DNA of 64,000 nucleotides from VFKI01 sp964647825 (GTDB taxonomy: Bacteria > Pseudomonadota > Gammaproteobacteria > DSM-16500). Numbering within the stretch: position 1 is the first letter of the stretch; every line of letters begins with the position of its first letter. Shown in pieces: positions 1 through 8,366 of this stretch. The DNA lies in contig CAZYJL010000001.1 of NCBI GenBank assembly GCA_964647825.1, positions 186,001 to 250,000 of the forward strand, given 5' to 3'. The notes under the pieces are model-generated. The model saw only the letters and a list, made by a program, of their open reading frames with translations, was not told the DNA's origin and did no database searches. Both the position numbers and the translations under genes were made by a program.

Positions 1-78
1 GTGTCTGGTGATCGTATTATTATTTTTGGTTCTTTTTATACTGTGTCAACGGCGATGGGAATTATAAAAAACCCTTAG
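1..78 (+). CDS. folC: C-terminal end of folylpolyglutamate/dihydrofolate synthase (partial)
   Basis: Frame 1 is open from the window edge to a TAG at 76-78 and encodes the last 25 residues of a protein. They contain GDRIIIFGSFYTV, which resembles the FolC C-terminus (a GD-x-(I/V)2-FGSF-x-TV pattern). FolC adds glutamate to dihydropteroate/folate in the cytoplasm. The neighbours folKP and folB support a folate assignment. The gene converges on folKP. Its stop codon lies inside the 8-bp target duplication of the adjacent hairpin element, so the coding end is intact. The assignment rests on a short tail only. Confidence 0.6.
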   Translation: MSGDRIIIFGSFYTVSTAMGIIKNP

Positions 79-82
79 TTTA

Positions 83-267
83 GTAATAGATCAGGGGGGT
101 ATTGTTTGACGACTTGATTGCATATCAGTTGCCCATCAGCTGTTGCAAGTGATCAAAGCTATGCCCTTTCTGATGACATGAAGCATGCTTTATCAGTAAA
201 ATGCAGCTTGCTGTTTGGCAGTTGCGGTCAGTTAAGTCGTCAAACAATACGCCCACTGATCTATTGC
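83..267 (+). mobile_element. 185-bp hairpin element, copy 1 (A-type arms)
   Basis: The ends GTAATAGATCAG and CTGATCTATTGC are inverted repeats that continue inward for about 38 bp (through TATTGTTTGACGACTT and its complement). The flanks carry a perfect 8-bp target duplication, TTAGTTTA, at 75-82 and 268-275. The asymmetric core contains GCCCTTTCTGATGACATGAAGC and ends TTGCGGTCAGTTAAG, as in the related copies at 30503, 51135, 53997, 56607 and 59117. There is no open reading frame. It sits exactly between the stop codons of convergent folC and folKP. Confidence 0.9.
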
Positions 268-1608
268 TTAGTTTATTTTACAAGCAGCCGCTAAACGAAA
301 AACTCGTGCGGTCATATCGACATGATGGACGCGTAAATAATCGACTTTTTTTGACATGGCTAAACTGGTAATGGCTGTTTCAATATCTCTTTCGACAAAT
401 GGTTTTTCTGTAAAAAGATCAAAAAAACGTTTGCGTGAATGGCCCACTAATAGTCGTAATTCTAACGATTTAAAATAATCGCAATTTTTTATTAAGGCAA
501 AAGACTGTGCAGCTGTTTTACCAAAGCCAATACCAGGATCAAAAATAATGCGTTGTCGTGCAATACCGATTTTTTCTAAATTTTTTATTTTGTTTTCTGC
601 CCAAGTATAAATCGTTTTTAGCGGATCCGTATTTGTATCCAGTGTTTTTGCTTGATTGGCAGGAATGCCTAAGTGATGCATCATCACAATATCACAAGTA
701 TGTTCTGCAATGATTTTTTGCATCGAAAGATTATCAAGTCCACTCACATCGTTAATCCAATCTACACCTAATGCAAGTGCACGTTGAGCTGTTTCTGGAT
801 GACGCGTATCAATACTGATACGTGGAAATAATAAAGTACGTTCAAAAGTCATTTTTTGTTGTAAAAGTGCAGTAAGAAAAGGGCCTAAGCGTTGCCATTC
901 CGTTTCTGCAGAAATGGGTTTTACATTAGGATTCGTTGCTTCCGCACCAATATCTAAAATAGTCGCGCCATGTTTTACTAAAGACATTGCTTGAGTGAGT
1001 GCTTGATCTATATTTGTGAAAAGTGCGCCATCGGAAAATGAATCAGGGGTTAAATTAATAATGCCTATTAATTCTGGTGTATCAATACGCTGTGCAATTT
1101 GGCGCGTATGAAAAGGAGCGTCACCAGAAAAACGTGATCCCCATGATGAGACAAGTGTGGCGGCAGTTTCTTTTTTGATTGGATGAAACCAATCGGGTGC
1201 TACATCGGCTAAAGGCCACAAAGCAAAAGGTCGATCGCATAAATGTGGATGAGGAAGTTTAAGCTTTTCGGACTGAATGACGCATTGATCAAATGCTAAT
1301 AAATCAATATCAATAATACGCGGCCCCCAAGGTTTTTCAGGTAAACGACCCGCATGGATTTCCGCTTTTTTTAATAAAGGTAATAACTCTTCCGGCGTAA
1401 GTTGTGTTTCACAAGAGATGGCTAAATTAAAATACGGTCGATTCCAATCAGCCGGTGCATTGTCAGGTAAAAGCGCATCTGAGAGATAAACGGGTGAAAT
1501 TGTTTTCACAGTGATCGATGGCAGTGCGCGAAGTTCAGCGAGCCCACGACGCAAATGCTGTAGTCGATCGCCTAAATTCGAACCAAGCCCAAGAATCATA
1601 CGGGTCAT
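268..1608 (-). CDS. folKP: HPPK-DHPS bifunctional folate enzyme
   Basis: This is a fusion of 6-hydroxymethyl-7,8-dihydropterin pyrophosphokinase (FolK, residues about 1-155) and dihydropteroate synthase (FolP, about 178-446). The FolK half shows the family signature PWGPRIIDIDLL near residues 93-104. The FolP half shows NLTPDSFSDG (185-194) and GHSRKRFF near the C-terminus. Together the two domains perform consecutive cytosolic steps that pyrophosphorylate hydroxymethyl-dihydropterin and join it to p-aminobenzoate. The start overlaps the folB stop as ATGA, indicating coupled translation. HPPK-DHPS fusions are typical of eukaryotes and known in some bacteria; E. coli has separate genes. The stop TAA (268-270) lies within the target duplication of the adjacent hairpin element. 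Confidence 0.93.
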   Translation of the reverse strand: MTRMILGLGSNLGDRLQHLRRGLAELRALPSITVKTISPVYLSDALLPDNAPADWNRPYFNLAISCETQLTPEELLPLLKKAEIHAGRLPEKPWGPRIIDIDLLAFDQCVIQSEKLKLPHPHLCDRPFALWPLADVAPDWFHPIKKETAATLVSSWGSRFSGDAPFHTRQIAQRIDTPELIGIINLTPDSFSDGALFTNIDQALTQAMSLVKHGATILDIGAEATNPNVKPISAETEWQRLGPFLTALLQQKMTFERTLLFPRISIDTRHPETAQRALALGVDWINDVSGLDNLSMQKIIAEHTCDIVMMHHLGIPANQAKTLDTNTDPLKTIYTWAENKIKNLEKIGIARQRIIFDPGIGFGKTAAQSFALIKNCDYFKSLELRLLVGHSRKRFFDLFTEKPFVERDIETAITSLAMSKKVDYLRVHHVDMTARVFRLAAACKIN

Positions 1609-1976
1609 AGTGTATCTCCATAGTCAAAAACAACGCCTTGTGTTAGACCCTCCAATGGGGGAGACTTTGTGATAGATACACGAATTTTTGTAGATAAAGG
1701 TACAAGTGTTTGAATATATTTATAAATTTCTGCACTTAAATATTCTAGAAGACGAAATTCGCGTCCGGCAATAAAGTATTGTAGTTTTTGGATGAGTTCT
1801 GCGTAACAAAATGTGTCTTCTATCTGATCTGTTTGGCATCCTGACGGTGGTGTCTCAGATTGAAGTATAATATCGGCAAGTACCTGTTGAGGTTGTTGGC
1901 GCTCTGTATCTGGCCAGCCAAGTAGTACAGAAAATTGTAGCCCTTTGATAGTTAAGCAACTTTGATGCGTTGTCAT
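1605..1976 (-). CDS. folB: dihydroneopterin aldolase
   Basis: FolB cleaves 7,8-dihydroneopterin to 6-hydroxymethyl-7,8-dihydropterin, the substrate of the next gene's FolK domain. The protein begins with CLTIKGLQFSVLLGWPDTER and includes the FCYAELIQKL region typical of FolB. I place the start at the ATG at 1976, giving 123 aa, close to the usual family length. The frame stays open to a TTG at 2006, but that would add a ten-residue extension without family resemblance. It overlaps folKP by four bases (ATGA) and is divergent from the SUF operon. Confidence 0.85.
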   Translation of the reverse strand: MTTHQSCLTIKGLQFSVLLGWPDTERQQPQQVLADIILQSETPPSGCQTDQIEDTFCYAELIQKLQYFIAGREFRLLEYLSAEIYKYIQTLVPLSTKIRVSITKSPPLEGLTQGVVFDYGDTL

Positions 1977-2031
1977 GGCTCGATTACCCATTCTGTCTAT
2001 CGTCAAGTGTCAGATGCTTCATGAGCCGCGC

Positions 2032-2040
2032 ATTCTAGCA
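2032..2040 (-). promoter_or_regulatory. possible extended -10 promoter for folB-folKP
   Basis: On the minus strand the sequence reads TGCTAGAAT, an extended -10 form (TGn plus a near-consensus hexamer), about 55 bp before the folB start. No good -35 is visible. This 137-bp gap separates folB from divergent sufB and must hold both promoters. I saw no recognisable IscR or Fur box in it. Confidence 0.3.
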
Positions 2041-2113
2041 GTATCAGGTCAAATACAGTACTATGTTGCCCCTCATAGCGCATTGCATAAACATTGAGTA
2101 AAAGAGGCTGGAT

Positions 2114-3562
2114 ATGGTTAAAAATAGTTACATCCGGCGCCTTGCCCGACAGCCTTATCGGCATGGGTTTGTAACCTCGATTGATTCTGACACATTTGCC
2201 CCGGGGTTATCAGAAGACGTCATCCGTCAGATTTCTGCAAAAAAGTCCGAGCCTGAGTTTATGTTGGCGTGGCGTTTGCAAGCTTATCGTTACTGGCTAA
2301 CATTGTCGTTGCCGCGCTGGGCACAATTGCATTATCCAGACATTGATTTTCAAAATATTATTTATTATTCGGCGCCAGGTAAACCCTCATCGAATGCACC
2401 GAAAAGTTTGGATGAAGTGGACCCTGAATTATTAAAAACGTATCAGAAATTAGGTATTCCTTTGCATGAGCAGGGGCGACTTGCGGGCGTGGCTGTGGAT
2501 GCTGTTTTTGACAGCGTATCGGTTGCGACAACGTTCAAAGAAACGCTTGCCAAAGCAGGTGTTATTTTCTGTCCTTTTTCTGAAGCTGTACGTGATTATC
2601 CAGAATTAATTCAAAAATATCTCGGAACGGTCGTACCTTACCGCGATAATTTTTTTGCGGCATTAAATTCTGCTGTATTTAGTGACGGTTCGTTTGTTTA
2701 TATTCCAAAAAATACGCGCTGTCCCATGGAGTTATCGACTTACTTTCGTATTAACGCGGCAAAAACAGGACAATTTGAACGAACCTTGATTATTGCGGAT
2801 AGCGGTAGCGACGTCAGTTATCTTGAAGGTTGTACTGCACCGATGCGTGATGAAAATCAATTACACGCGGCAGTTGTAGAGTTGGTTGCATTAGATAATG
2901 CAAAAATAAAATATTCCACCGTACAAAACTGGTATCCAGGTGATGAGGAAGGTCGCGGTGGCATTTTCAATTTTGTAACCAAGCGTGGCGCATGTCGAGG
3001 CGTCAATTCCAAAATTTCTTGGACGCAGATTGAAACAGGGTCTGCCATTACGTGGAAATATCCAAGTGTGATTTTGCAAGGTGATCACTCTGTCGGTGAG
3101 TTTTATTCTGTCGCGCTGACTAATCATCGACAACAAGCGGATACCGGTACCAAAATGATTCATCTTGGTAAAAATACGCGAAGCACGATTATTTCTAAGG
3201 GTATATCGGCAGGTTTTGGCCAAAATACCTATCGCGGTTTAGTCCGTGTTGCGCCGCGTGCGGAAAACGCACGAAATTATACGCAATGTGATTCTTTACT
3301 ATTAAGCGATACCTGTGGTGCACATACGTTTCCATTAATCGATGTAAAAAATCAAACTGCACAAGTGGAACATGAAGCTTGCACATCAAAGATAGGGACA
3401 GATCAATTATTTTACTGTCGACAACGCGGACTCACTGAGGAAGATGCCGTTTCATTGATTGTGAATGGCTTTTGTCGAAAAGTATTTAATGAATTACCGA
3501 TGGAATTTGCAGTTGAAGCACAAAAATTGCTTGAAGTTAGTCTTGAAGGGGCGGTCGGATGA
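2114..3562 (+). CDS. sufB: Fe-S cluster assembly scaffold SufB
   Basis: SufB, the scaffold subunit of the SufBCD complex on which Fe-S clusters are built in the cytoplasm. The 482-aa length and the conserved blocks (FCPFSEAVRDYPELI, the IPKNTRCPMELSTYFRIN region, the C-terminal CDSLLLSDTCGAHTFP with E and H ligand candidates, and QLFYCRQRGL) match SufB rather than the shorter SufD. It opens a tight operon: sufC starts four bases before the sufB stop (ATGA). The start ATG is preceded by an AGAGG-like ribosome site. Confidence 0.96.
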   Translation: MVKNSYIRRLARQPYRHGFVTSIDSDTFAPGLSEDVIRQISAKKSEPEFMLAWRLQAYRYWLTLSLPRWAQLHYPDIDFQNIIYYSAPGKPSSNAPKSLDEVDPELLKTYQKLGIPLHEQGRLAGVAVDAVFDSVSVATTFKETLAKAGVIFCPFSEAVRDYPELIQKYLGTVVPYRDNFFAALNSAVFSDGSFVYIPKNTRCPMELSTYFRINAAKTGQFERTLIIADSGSDVSYLEGCTAPMRDENQLHAAVVELVALDNAKIKYSTVQNWYPGDEEGRGGIFNFVTKRGACRGVNSKISWTQIETGSAITWKYPSVILQGDHSVGEFYSVALTNHRQQADTGTKMIHLGKNTRSTIISKGISAGFGQNTYRGLVRVAPRAENARNYTQCDSLLLSDTCGAHTFPLIDVKNQTAQVEHEACTSKIGTDQLFYCRQRGLTEEDAVSLIVNGFCRKVFNELPMEFAVEAQKLLEVSLEGAVG

Positions 3563-4350
3563 AGTTACTTGAAATTAAAAATTTACATGCAGCAATTACA
3601 GGTGAAACATCACGTGATATTTTGCGTGGTTTAGATTTAACGATTCAGCAAGGCGAAGTGCACGCCATTATGGGACCAAATGGCTCTGGTAAAAGTACAT
3701 TGGCGCATGTGTTGGCTGGTCGAGAAGGTTATACTGTCACAGACGGAGAAGTGACTTTTTTTAATGAAAAAAATAAAAATAAGAATAAAAATGAGAATTT
3801 ATTATTACTGGAACCAGAAGAACGTGCTGCTGCAGGACTATTTTTAGCGTTTCAATATCCTGTAGAAATTCCTGGCGTGAATAATATGCATTTCTTGCGC
3901 ACAGCGTTGAATAGTCAACGGAAATCACGTGGTGAAGCACCATTGGATGCAATGGATTTTATTGCTTTAGCAAAAGAAAAGTGCGCTATTGCTGGTATGG
4001 ATGAAAAATTCTTACAACGTGCTGTCAATGAAGGATTTTCTGGCGGTGAAAAAAAACGCAATGAATTATTACAAATGTTGTTGTTAGCTCCGACCTTGGC
4101 AATTTTAGATGAAACGGATTCTGGTCTTGATGTGGATGCATTACAAAAAGTAGCGGCAGGGGTAAATAGTTTGCGTGACAAACAACGTAGTTTTCTGGTG
4201 ATTACACATTATCAACGGTTACTGGATTATATTATCCCTGATATTGTGCATATCATGATAAATGGCAGAATTGTGAAAACAGGTGATGCAAACCTAGCGC
4301 GTGAAGTAGAAAGTCGTGGTTATGCTTGGTTAGATGAAACGGCTGTATAA
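3559..4350 (+). CDS. sufC: Fe-S assembly ATPase SufC
   Basis: ABC-type ATPase that drives conformational changes in SufBCD. Walker A GPNGSGKST lies at residues 39-47, the ABC signature FSGGEKKRNE near the middle, and Walker B ILDETDSGLD follows. The typical SufC stretch FLAFQYPVEIPGV is present. At 263 aa it is slightly longer than usual because of a lysine/asparagine-rich insert (NEKNKNKNKNEN) encoded by an A-rich run near 3763-3797, just before the EPEERA segment. It is translationally coupled to sufB and followed by sufD after a 3-nt gap. Confidence 0.96.
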   Translation: MKLLEIKNLHAAITGETSRDILRGLDLTIQQGEVHAIMGPNGSGKSTLAHVLAGREGYTVTDGEVTFFNEKNKNKNKNENLLLLEPEERAAAGLFLAFQYPVEIPGVNNMHFLRTALNSQRKSRGEAPLDAMDFIALAKEKCAIAGMDEKFLQRAVNEGFSGGEKKRNELLQMLLLAPTLAILDETDSGLDVDALQKVAAGVNSLRDKQRSFLVITHYQRLLDYIIPDIVHIMINGRIVKTGDANLAREVESRGYAWLDETAV

Positions 4351-4353
4351 ATA

Positions 4354-5370
4354 ATGATGAGAGTCATACATTCAATGAAATCGACAAATACAATTCGACT
4401 CACCAATGGTGAAGACTATCATCTTTTAAAAAATAATTTAATAGAAAATTTGCCTGACGGTATTCGATTAAATACCGTTGAAAATGAAAAAACAGTCACT
4501 ATTTCGCTGCATGTTGCTGCAGGCTATCAAATCACAGAGCCATTGCATTTGCAATTAGCGCCTTTGTCAGCTTTAGAAAAACGTGATTTATGTTTTAATA
4601 TTTTGCTAGAAGAAGGCAGTCGTCTATTTTTAATTGATGAACAACATTATGCTCAGTCAACAGAAGTCGACATAGAAAATAATATCTTAAATAATTTAAT
4701 GTCGATCGCGTTGCATGCAAATTTGAAAAAAAAGAGTTATTTTGAGTATGTTAAATTACAAACATTACCAAAAACTATTTCTTGTAAAACAGCATTTACT
4801 GTTGAGCAAGCACAAGGTAGTGAATTACACGCTGGTTTTTTTCATCAAGGCGCGCAACTGTCAGAAGAACGTGTGCGGATTATTCAGCAGGGCGCACAGG
4901 CAAGCTCACATTTGTATGGTTTATTTACCGGCACTCTTCATGGCCAACGCAATCAGCAGGATATCGAAATTCGACATTTAGCGACTGATGGTGCCAGCAG
5001 TATGTTGTATAAAAATATTTTAGACCAACAATCTGCGGTGGATTTACGCGGTAAAGTGTTTGTTGAAAAAAATGCACAACGTATTAATGCATCGCAAGCA
5101 TTACATTCTTTATTGCTTTCACCAACAGCAGAAGCAGCCTGTCGGCCAGAATTAGAAATTTATGCGGACGATGTTAAGTGTGCACATGGTGCGACAGTTG
5201 GACAGCTTGATACGGATGCACTTTTTTATTTACGTACACGGGGTCTATCTGCAATAGATGCTCGGCAAATGCTAATGCAAGCATTTGCAGCAGAGATTTT
5301 TGAAAAAATTCCATCATCAAAGTTACTAAATTTTCTTTTAGGAAAAATGGGTTATCTCGATGCATTTTAA
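4354..5370 (+). CDS. sufD: Fe-S assembly protein SufD
   Basis: SufD, the SufB paralogue that pairs with it in the SufBC2D complex. The C-terminal half carries the recognisable core DLRGKVFVEKNAQRINASQA, the CAHGATVGQLDTDALFYLRTRGL block and the terminal helix. The N-terminal 150 residues are weakly conserved, as is usual. An in-frame ATG at 4375 (MKSTNTIRLT) is an alternative start. The end overlaps sufS by 11 nt, so it belongs to the same transcript. Confidence 0.93.
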   Translation: MMRVIHSMKSTNTIRLTNGEDYHLLKNNLIENLPDGIRLNTVENEKTVTISLHVAAGYQITEPLHLQLAPLSALEKRDLCFNILLEEGSRLFLIDEQHYAQSTEVDIENNILNNLMSIALHANLKKKSYFEYVKLQTLPKTISCKTAFTVEQAQGSELHAGFFHQGAQLSEERVRIIQQGAQASSHLYGLFTGTLHGQRNQQDIEIRHLATDGASSMLYKNILDQQSAVDLRGKVFVEKNAQRINASQALHSLLLSPTAEAACRPELEIYADDVKCAHGATVGQLDTDALFYLRTRGLSAIDARQMLMQAFAAEIFEKIPSSKLLNFLLGKMGYLDAF

Positions 5371-6577
5371 AGAGTATAAAAAAGATTTTCCTATTTTGGC
5401 TGATTTGAGTCATGGCAAGCCATTAGTTTATTTGGACAGTGCAGCGAGTAGTCAGAAACCACACGTCGTCATTAAGGCAATGAATGATTATTATGCGCAT
5501 GATCATGCAAATATACATCGTGGAGTGTATGAATTAAGCGAACGTGCAACGCATTTATATGAAGCTGCACGTGTTCAGGTGCGTGATTTTATCCATGCAA
5601 AATCAAGTAAAGAAATTATTTTTGTGCGAGGTGCCACAGAAGCGATTAATTTAGTCGCGAATAGTTTTGGCCGTAAGTTATTGCAGCCGGGAGATGAGAT
5701 TTTATTGACGATGATGGAGCATCATTCAAATATCGTACCGTGGCAAATGGTCGCTCAAGATACGGGCGCTGTGATTAAAGTAATACCGGTGTCGAAAGCG
5801 GGTGAATTAGAAAATTTAGCGAACTTTGCAACGTATTTTTCAAAAAAAACGCGTTTATTAGCGATAACGCATGCCTCGAATGTACTAGGCACAATTAATC
5901 CGATACAAAAGATTACTGCATTAGCGCATGCGCATGGCATATCCGTGTTAGTGGATGGTGCGCAAGCGGTGCCACATTTGCCAGTCGATGTACAAGCATT
6001 AGATTGTGATTTTTATGTGTTTTCTTCACATAAAATGTATGGCCCTACCGGAATTGGTGTGTTGTATGGCAAAGAAAAATGGTTAACCGCTATGCCACCT
6101 TGGCAAGGTGGTGGTGACATGATTGAGCGTGTGAGTTTTACGGGAACAACATACGCTCCTTTGCCAGCAAAATTTGAAGCGGGTACACCGGCCATCGCAG
6201 AAGCAATAGGATTAAGTGCAGCTATCAACTATTTGCAAAAAATTGGTATGGAAAACATCGCGCAGCATGAACAGCATTTATTATCGATAGCGAATCAATT
6301 ACTTGAAAAAGTGAAAGGTTTACAAATTATTGGCACAGCAGCTGAAAAAGTTGGCGTAATTTCTTTTGTGATGGAAGGTGTTCATCCACATGATATTGCA
6401 ACGATTCTCGATCATGAAGGGATTGCCGTACGTGCTGGCCATCATTGTGCCATGCCATTAATGACGCATTTAGGTTTGCCTGCATGTACACGACTGTCAT
6501 TTGGTTTGTATACCACAGAAAGTGATATTGTGACTTTCGTGCAAGGGCTGGATGCAGTGCGGAGGATTTTTAATTAA
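5360..6577 (+). CDS. sufS: cysteine desulfurase SufS
   Basis: PLP-dependent group II cysteine desulfurase supplying sulfane sulfur to SufBCD. It begins YLDSAASSQKP. The PLP lysine lies in FYVFSSHKMYGPTGIG and the catalytic Cys in the RAGHHCAMPLM loop near the C-terminus. The 405-aa length is standard. No SufE gene is present in the operon; the next gene is a SufU-like protein, which in other bacteria accepts sulfur from SufS. Confidence 0.96.
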   Translation: MHFKEYKKDFPILADLSHGKPLVYLDSAASSQKPHVVIKAMNDYYAHDHANIHRGVYELSERATHLYEAARVQVRDFIHAKSSKEIIFVRGATEAINLVANSFGRKLLQPGDEILLTMMEHHSNIVPWQMVAQDTGAVIKVIPVSKAGELENLANFATYFSKKTRLLAITHASNVLGTINPIQKITALAHAHGISVLVDGAQAVPHLPVDVQALDCDFYVFSSHKMYGPTGIGVLYGKEKWLTAMPPWQGGGDMIERVSFTGTTYAPLPAKFEAGTPAIAEAIGLSAAINYLQKIGMENIAQHEQHLLSIANQLLEKVKGLQIIGTAAEKVGVISFVMEGVHPHDIATILDHEGIAVRAGHHCAMPLMTHLGLPACTRLSFGLYTTESDIVTFVQGLDAVRRIFN

Positions 6578-7033
6578 ATGAGTGATGAACTGCGAGAATT
6601 ATATCAATCCGTGATTATTGATCATGGCCGTCATCCACGAAACTTTGGTGCGATGCCTGATGCAACGCATCATGGTTCTGGTTTTAATACTTTATGCGGT
6701 GATCAAATTATGCTGCATGTATTTATGCAAAATAATGTAATTGAAAAAATTCAATTTGAAGGAGCAGGTTGTGCGATTTCCATGGCATCTGCTTCGTTAT
6801 TAACAGAGAAATTACGTGGTTTGTCAGAAGCATCAGCTCGGCAATTGTTTAATGATTTCCATGCGCTAGTTATGGAAGGGAAAACTGCAAATTCTCTTGG
6901 AAAATTAAGTGTTTTTGCAGGTGTGCGTGAGTTTCCAGTTCGCGTAAAGTGTGCCACGTTAGCGTGGCATACTTTCATGGCAGCACTTGCTGGTGATGCT
7001 GGTCAGGTTAGTACGGAGGAAAACACGGTATGA
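6578..7033 (+). CDS. sufU: SufU/IscU-like sulfur acceptor or scaffold
   Basis: 151-aa member of the NifU_N (IscU/SufU) family. The three Cys positions are visible: NTLCGDQ, FEGAGCAISMASAS and RVKCATLAWHT, with Asp after the first Cys. The opening RELYQSVIIDHGRHPRNFG is characteristic of the SufU type. In SufS-SufU systems SufU is a zinc-containing sulfurtransferase activating SufS, and absence of sufE here fits that. It starts directly after the sufS stop and overlaps the next gene by 4 nt. Confidence 0.9.
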   Translation: MSDELRELYQSVIIDHGRHPRNFGAMPDATHHGSGFNTLCGDQIMLHVFMQNNVIEKIQFEGAGCAISMASASLLTEKLRGLSEASARQLFNDFHALVMEGKTANSLGKLSVFAGVREFPVRVKCATLAWHTFMAALAGDAGQVSTEENTV

Positions 7034-7395
7034 ATTTGCCTGTGACATTTACCCCTGCAGCCGTTGCACATATTCAAACAATGCTAGCAAAAGAAAATAA
7101 AAAAAATGAGACAACAAAAAAATCAGCGATAGGATTTTTTTTATCTATTAAGAAAACGGGTTGTTCTGGTTATGCATATGTGCCAACGATTGTGTATACA
7201 GCACCCGAAAATGCGTTGCATTATATCACAGCTGAAGGATTGGCTGTTTGGATAGATCGTGAGAGTGAACGGTTATTACAAGGTATAGTCGTTGATTTTG
7301 TGGAAGATAAAACGGGCTTACATCAAAAACGTTTAGTCTTTATTAATCCTAATGAAAAAGGCCGCTGTGGTTGCGGCGAAAGTTTTACGGTGTAA
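7030..7395 (+). CDS. sufA: A-type Fe-S carrier (SufA/IscA/ErpA family)
   Basis: 121-aa A-type carrier. The three conserved cysteines are present, one in TGCSGYAYV and two in the terminal CGCGESFTV. Such proteins receive clusters from the SUF scaffold and hand them to apo-enzymes. An unusual feature is a lysine/asparagine-rich segment (residues 21-34) after the N-terminal helix. I cannot separate SufA from IscA or ErpA on sequence alone; the operon context favours SufA. It overlaps sufU by 4 nt. Confidence 0.88.
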   Translation: MNLPVTFTPAAVAHIQTMLAKENKKNETTKKSAIGFFLSIKKTGCSGYAYVPTIVYTAPENALHYITAEGLAVWIDRESERLLQGIVVDFVEDKTGLHQKRLVFINPNEKGRCGCGESFTV

Positions 7396-7401
7396 AATTT
7401 T

Positions 7402-7926
7402 ATGTTTAAACAAGATACGATAGAAGTGTTACGGGATTGCGAAGCCTTGCTGATTCCAGCAGGTGAAAAGATTATGTTACAAAAAGGTTCCTTAGTTTAT
7501 ATTACACAAGCATTAGGCAATGCATATACTGTCTATATCAATGGAAATTTAGCGCGTGTTGCAGGTAAAGATGGTGATGCATTAGGTATGGCCAGTATTG
7601 CAGAGCCAGATATTGATGCATTAGAAGGGACAACTGAAGAAAAAGTGTGGGAATTATTAAAAACATGTTTTGATCCGGAAATCCCCGTCAATATTGCCGA
7701 TTTAGGTTTAGTCTATGAATGTCATGTCGCTGAAGGTCATGTCACTATTCGTATGACATTGACAGCGCCTGGTTGCGGTATGGGCCCTGTGTTGATTGCA
7801 GAAGTAGAACAAAAAATACGTTTATTACCTGAAGTGATTGATGTCAAGGTAGAATTAGTTTTTGATCCACCGTGGGATCGTAGCATGATGAGTGATGTGG
7901 CTAAATTGCAATTAGGTATGTTGTAA
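7402..7926 (+). CDS. sufT: SufT (MIP18/DUF59 family) Fe-S maturation factor
   Basis: 174-aa protein with a C-terminal MIP18 domain (from about residue 76: EEKVWELLKTCFDPEIPVNI, then LTAPGCGMGPVL holding the conserved Cys) and an N-terminal 70-residue extension as in SufT proteins. SufT proteins help deliver Fe-S clusters. It lies 6 nt after the A-type carrier gene and is the last member of the SUF block before the glutaredoxin gene. Confidence 0.88.
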   Translation: MFKQDTIEVLRDCEALLIPAGEKIMLQKGSLVYITQALGNAYTVYINGNLARVAGKDGDALGMASIAEPDIDALEGTTEEKVWELLKTCFDPEIPVNIADLGLVYECHVAEGHVTIRMTLTAPGCGMGPVLIAEVEQKIRLLPEVIDVKVELVFDPPWDRSMMSDVAKLQLGML

Positions 7927-7958
7927 TTTTTAAAAAGAGTAAATAGAGCGAGGAATCA

Positions 7959-8291
7959 TTGATGACTATACATGAAAAAATTCAACAGCAGATTAATGAA
8001 AATCCCGTAGTATTATATATGAAAGGTACGCCACAATTTCCACAATGTGGTTTTTCATCGCATGCAGTAAAACTATTAAAAGAATGTGGTGTTGAAAATT
8101 TTCTAGCAGTAAACGTCTTAGAAGATCCTGAAGTAAGGCAAGGAATTAAAACATTTTCTGAGTGGCCCACTATCCCGCAATTGTATGTGAAGGGCGAGTT
8201 TATTGGTGGCAGCGATATTATGACGGAAATGTACGAAAGTGGCGAGCTACAAGTTGTTTTGCAGTCTTCTGTTATTAATAATAAAAATTAA
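7959..8291 (+). CDS. grxD: monothiol CGFS glutaredoxin
   Basis: 110-aa Grx4/Grx5-type monothiol glutaredoxin. The active site CGFS lies in GTPQFPQCGFSSHAVKLL, and WPTIPQLYVKGEFIGGSDIM is the glutathione and cis-Pro region. These proteins bind a [2Fe-2S] cluster with glutathione and transfer clusters, consistent with its place after the SUF operon (32-nt gap with a GAGCGAGGA ribosome site). A clear terminator follows, so it probably ends the operon. Confidence 0.94.
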   Translation: MMTIHEKIQQQINENPVVLYMKGTPQFPQCGFSSHAVKLLKECGVENFLAVNVLEDPEVRQGIKTFSEWPTIPQLYVKGEFIGGSDIMTEMYESGELQVVLQSSVINNKN

Positions 8292-8315
8292 TTTTTTATT
8301 ATTTTCTTATTATTT

Positions 8316-8345
8316 AAAGGGAATATTATAAAATATTCCCTTTTT
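8316..8345 (+). terminator. intrinsic terminator after suf-grxD
   Basis: The arms GGGAATATT (8319-8327) and AATATTCCC (8332-8340) form a 9-bp stem with a 4-nt loop, extended by A-T pairs and followed by TTTTT. It is 25 bp after the grxD stop and before the ribosome site of the next gene. Confidence 0.85.
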
Positions 8346-8366
8346 ATTTATCTATAAGGGATGAAA

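Noticed and set aside
83..267. Simple rho-independent terminator between folC and folKP
   Set aside because: The stem is only part of a 185-bp unit with target duplications and homologues elsewhere; a terminator role may be secondary.
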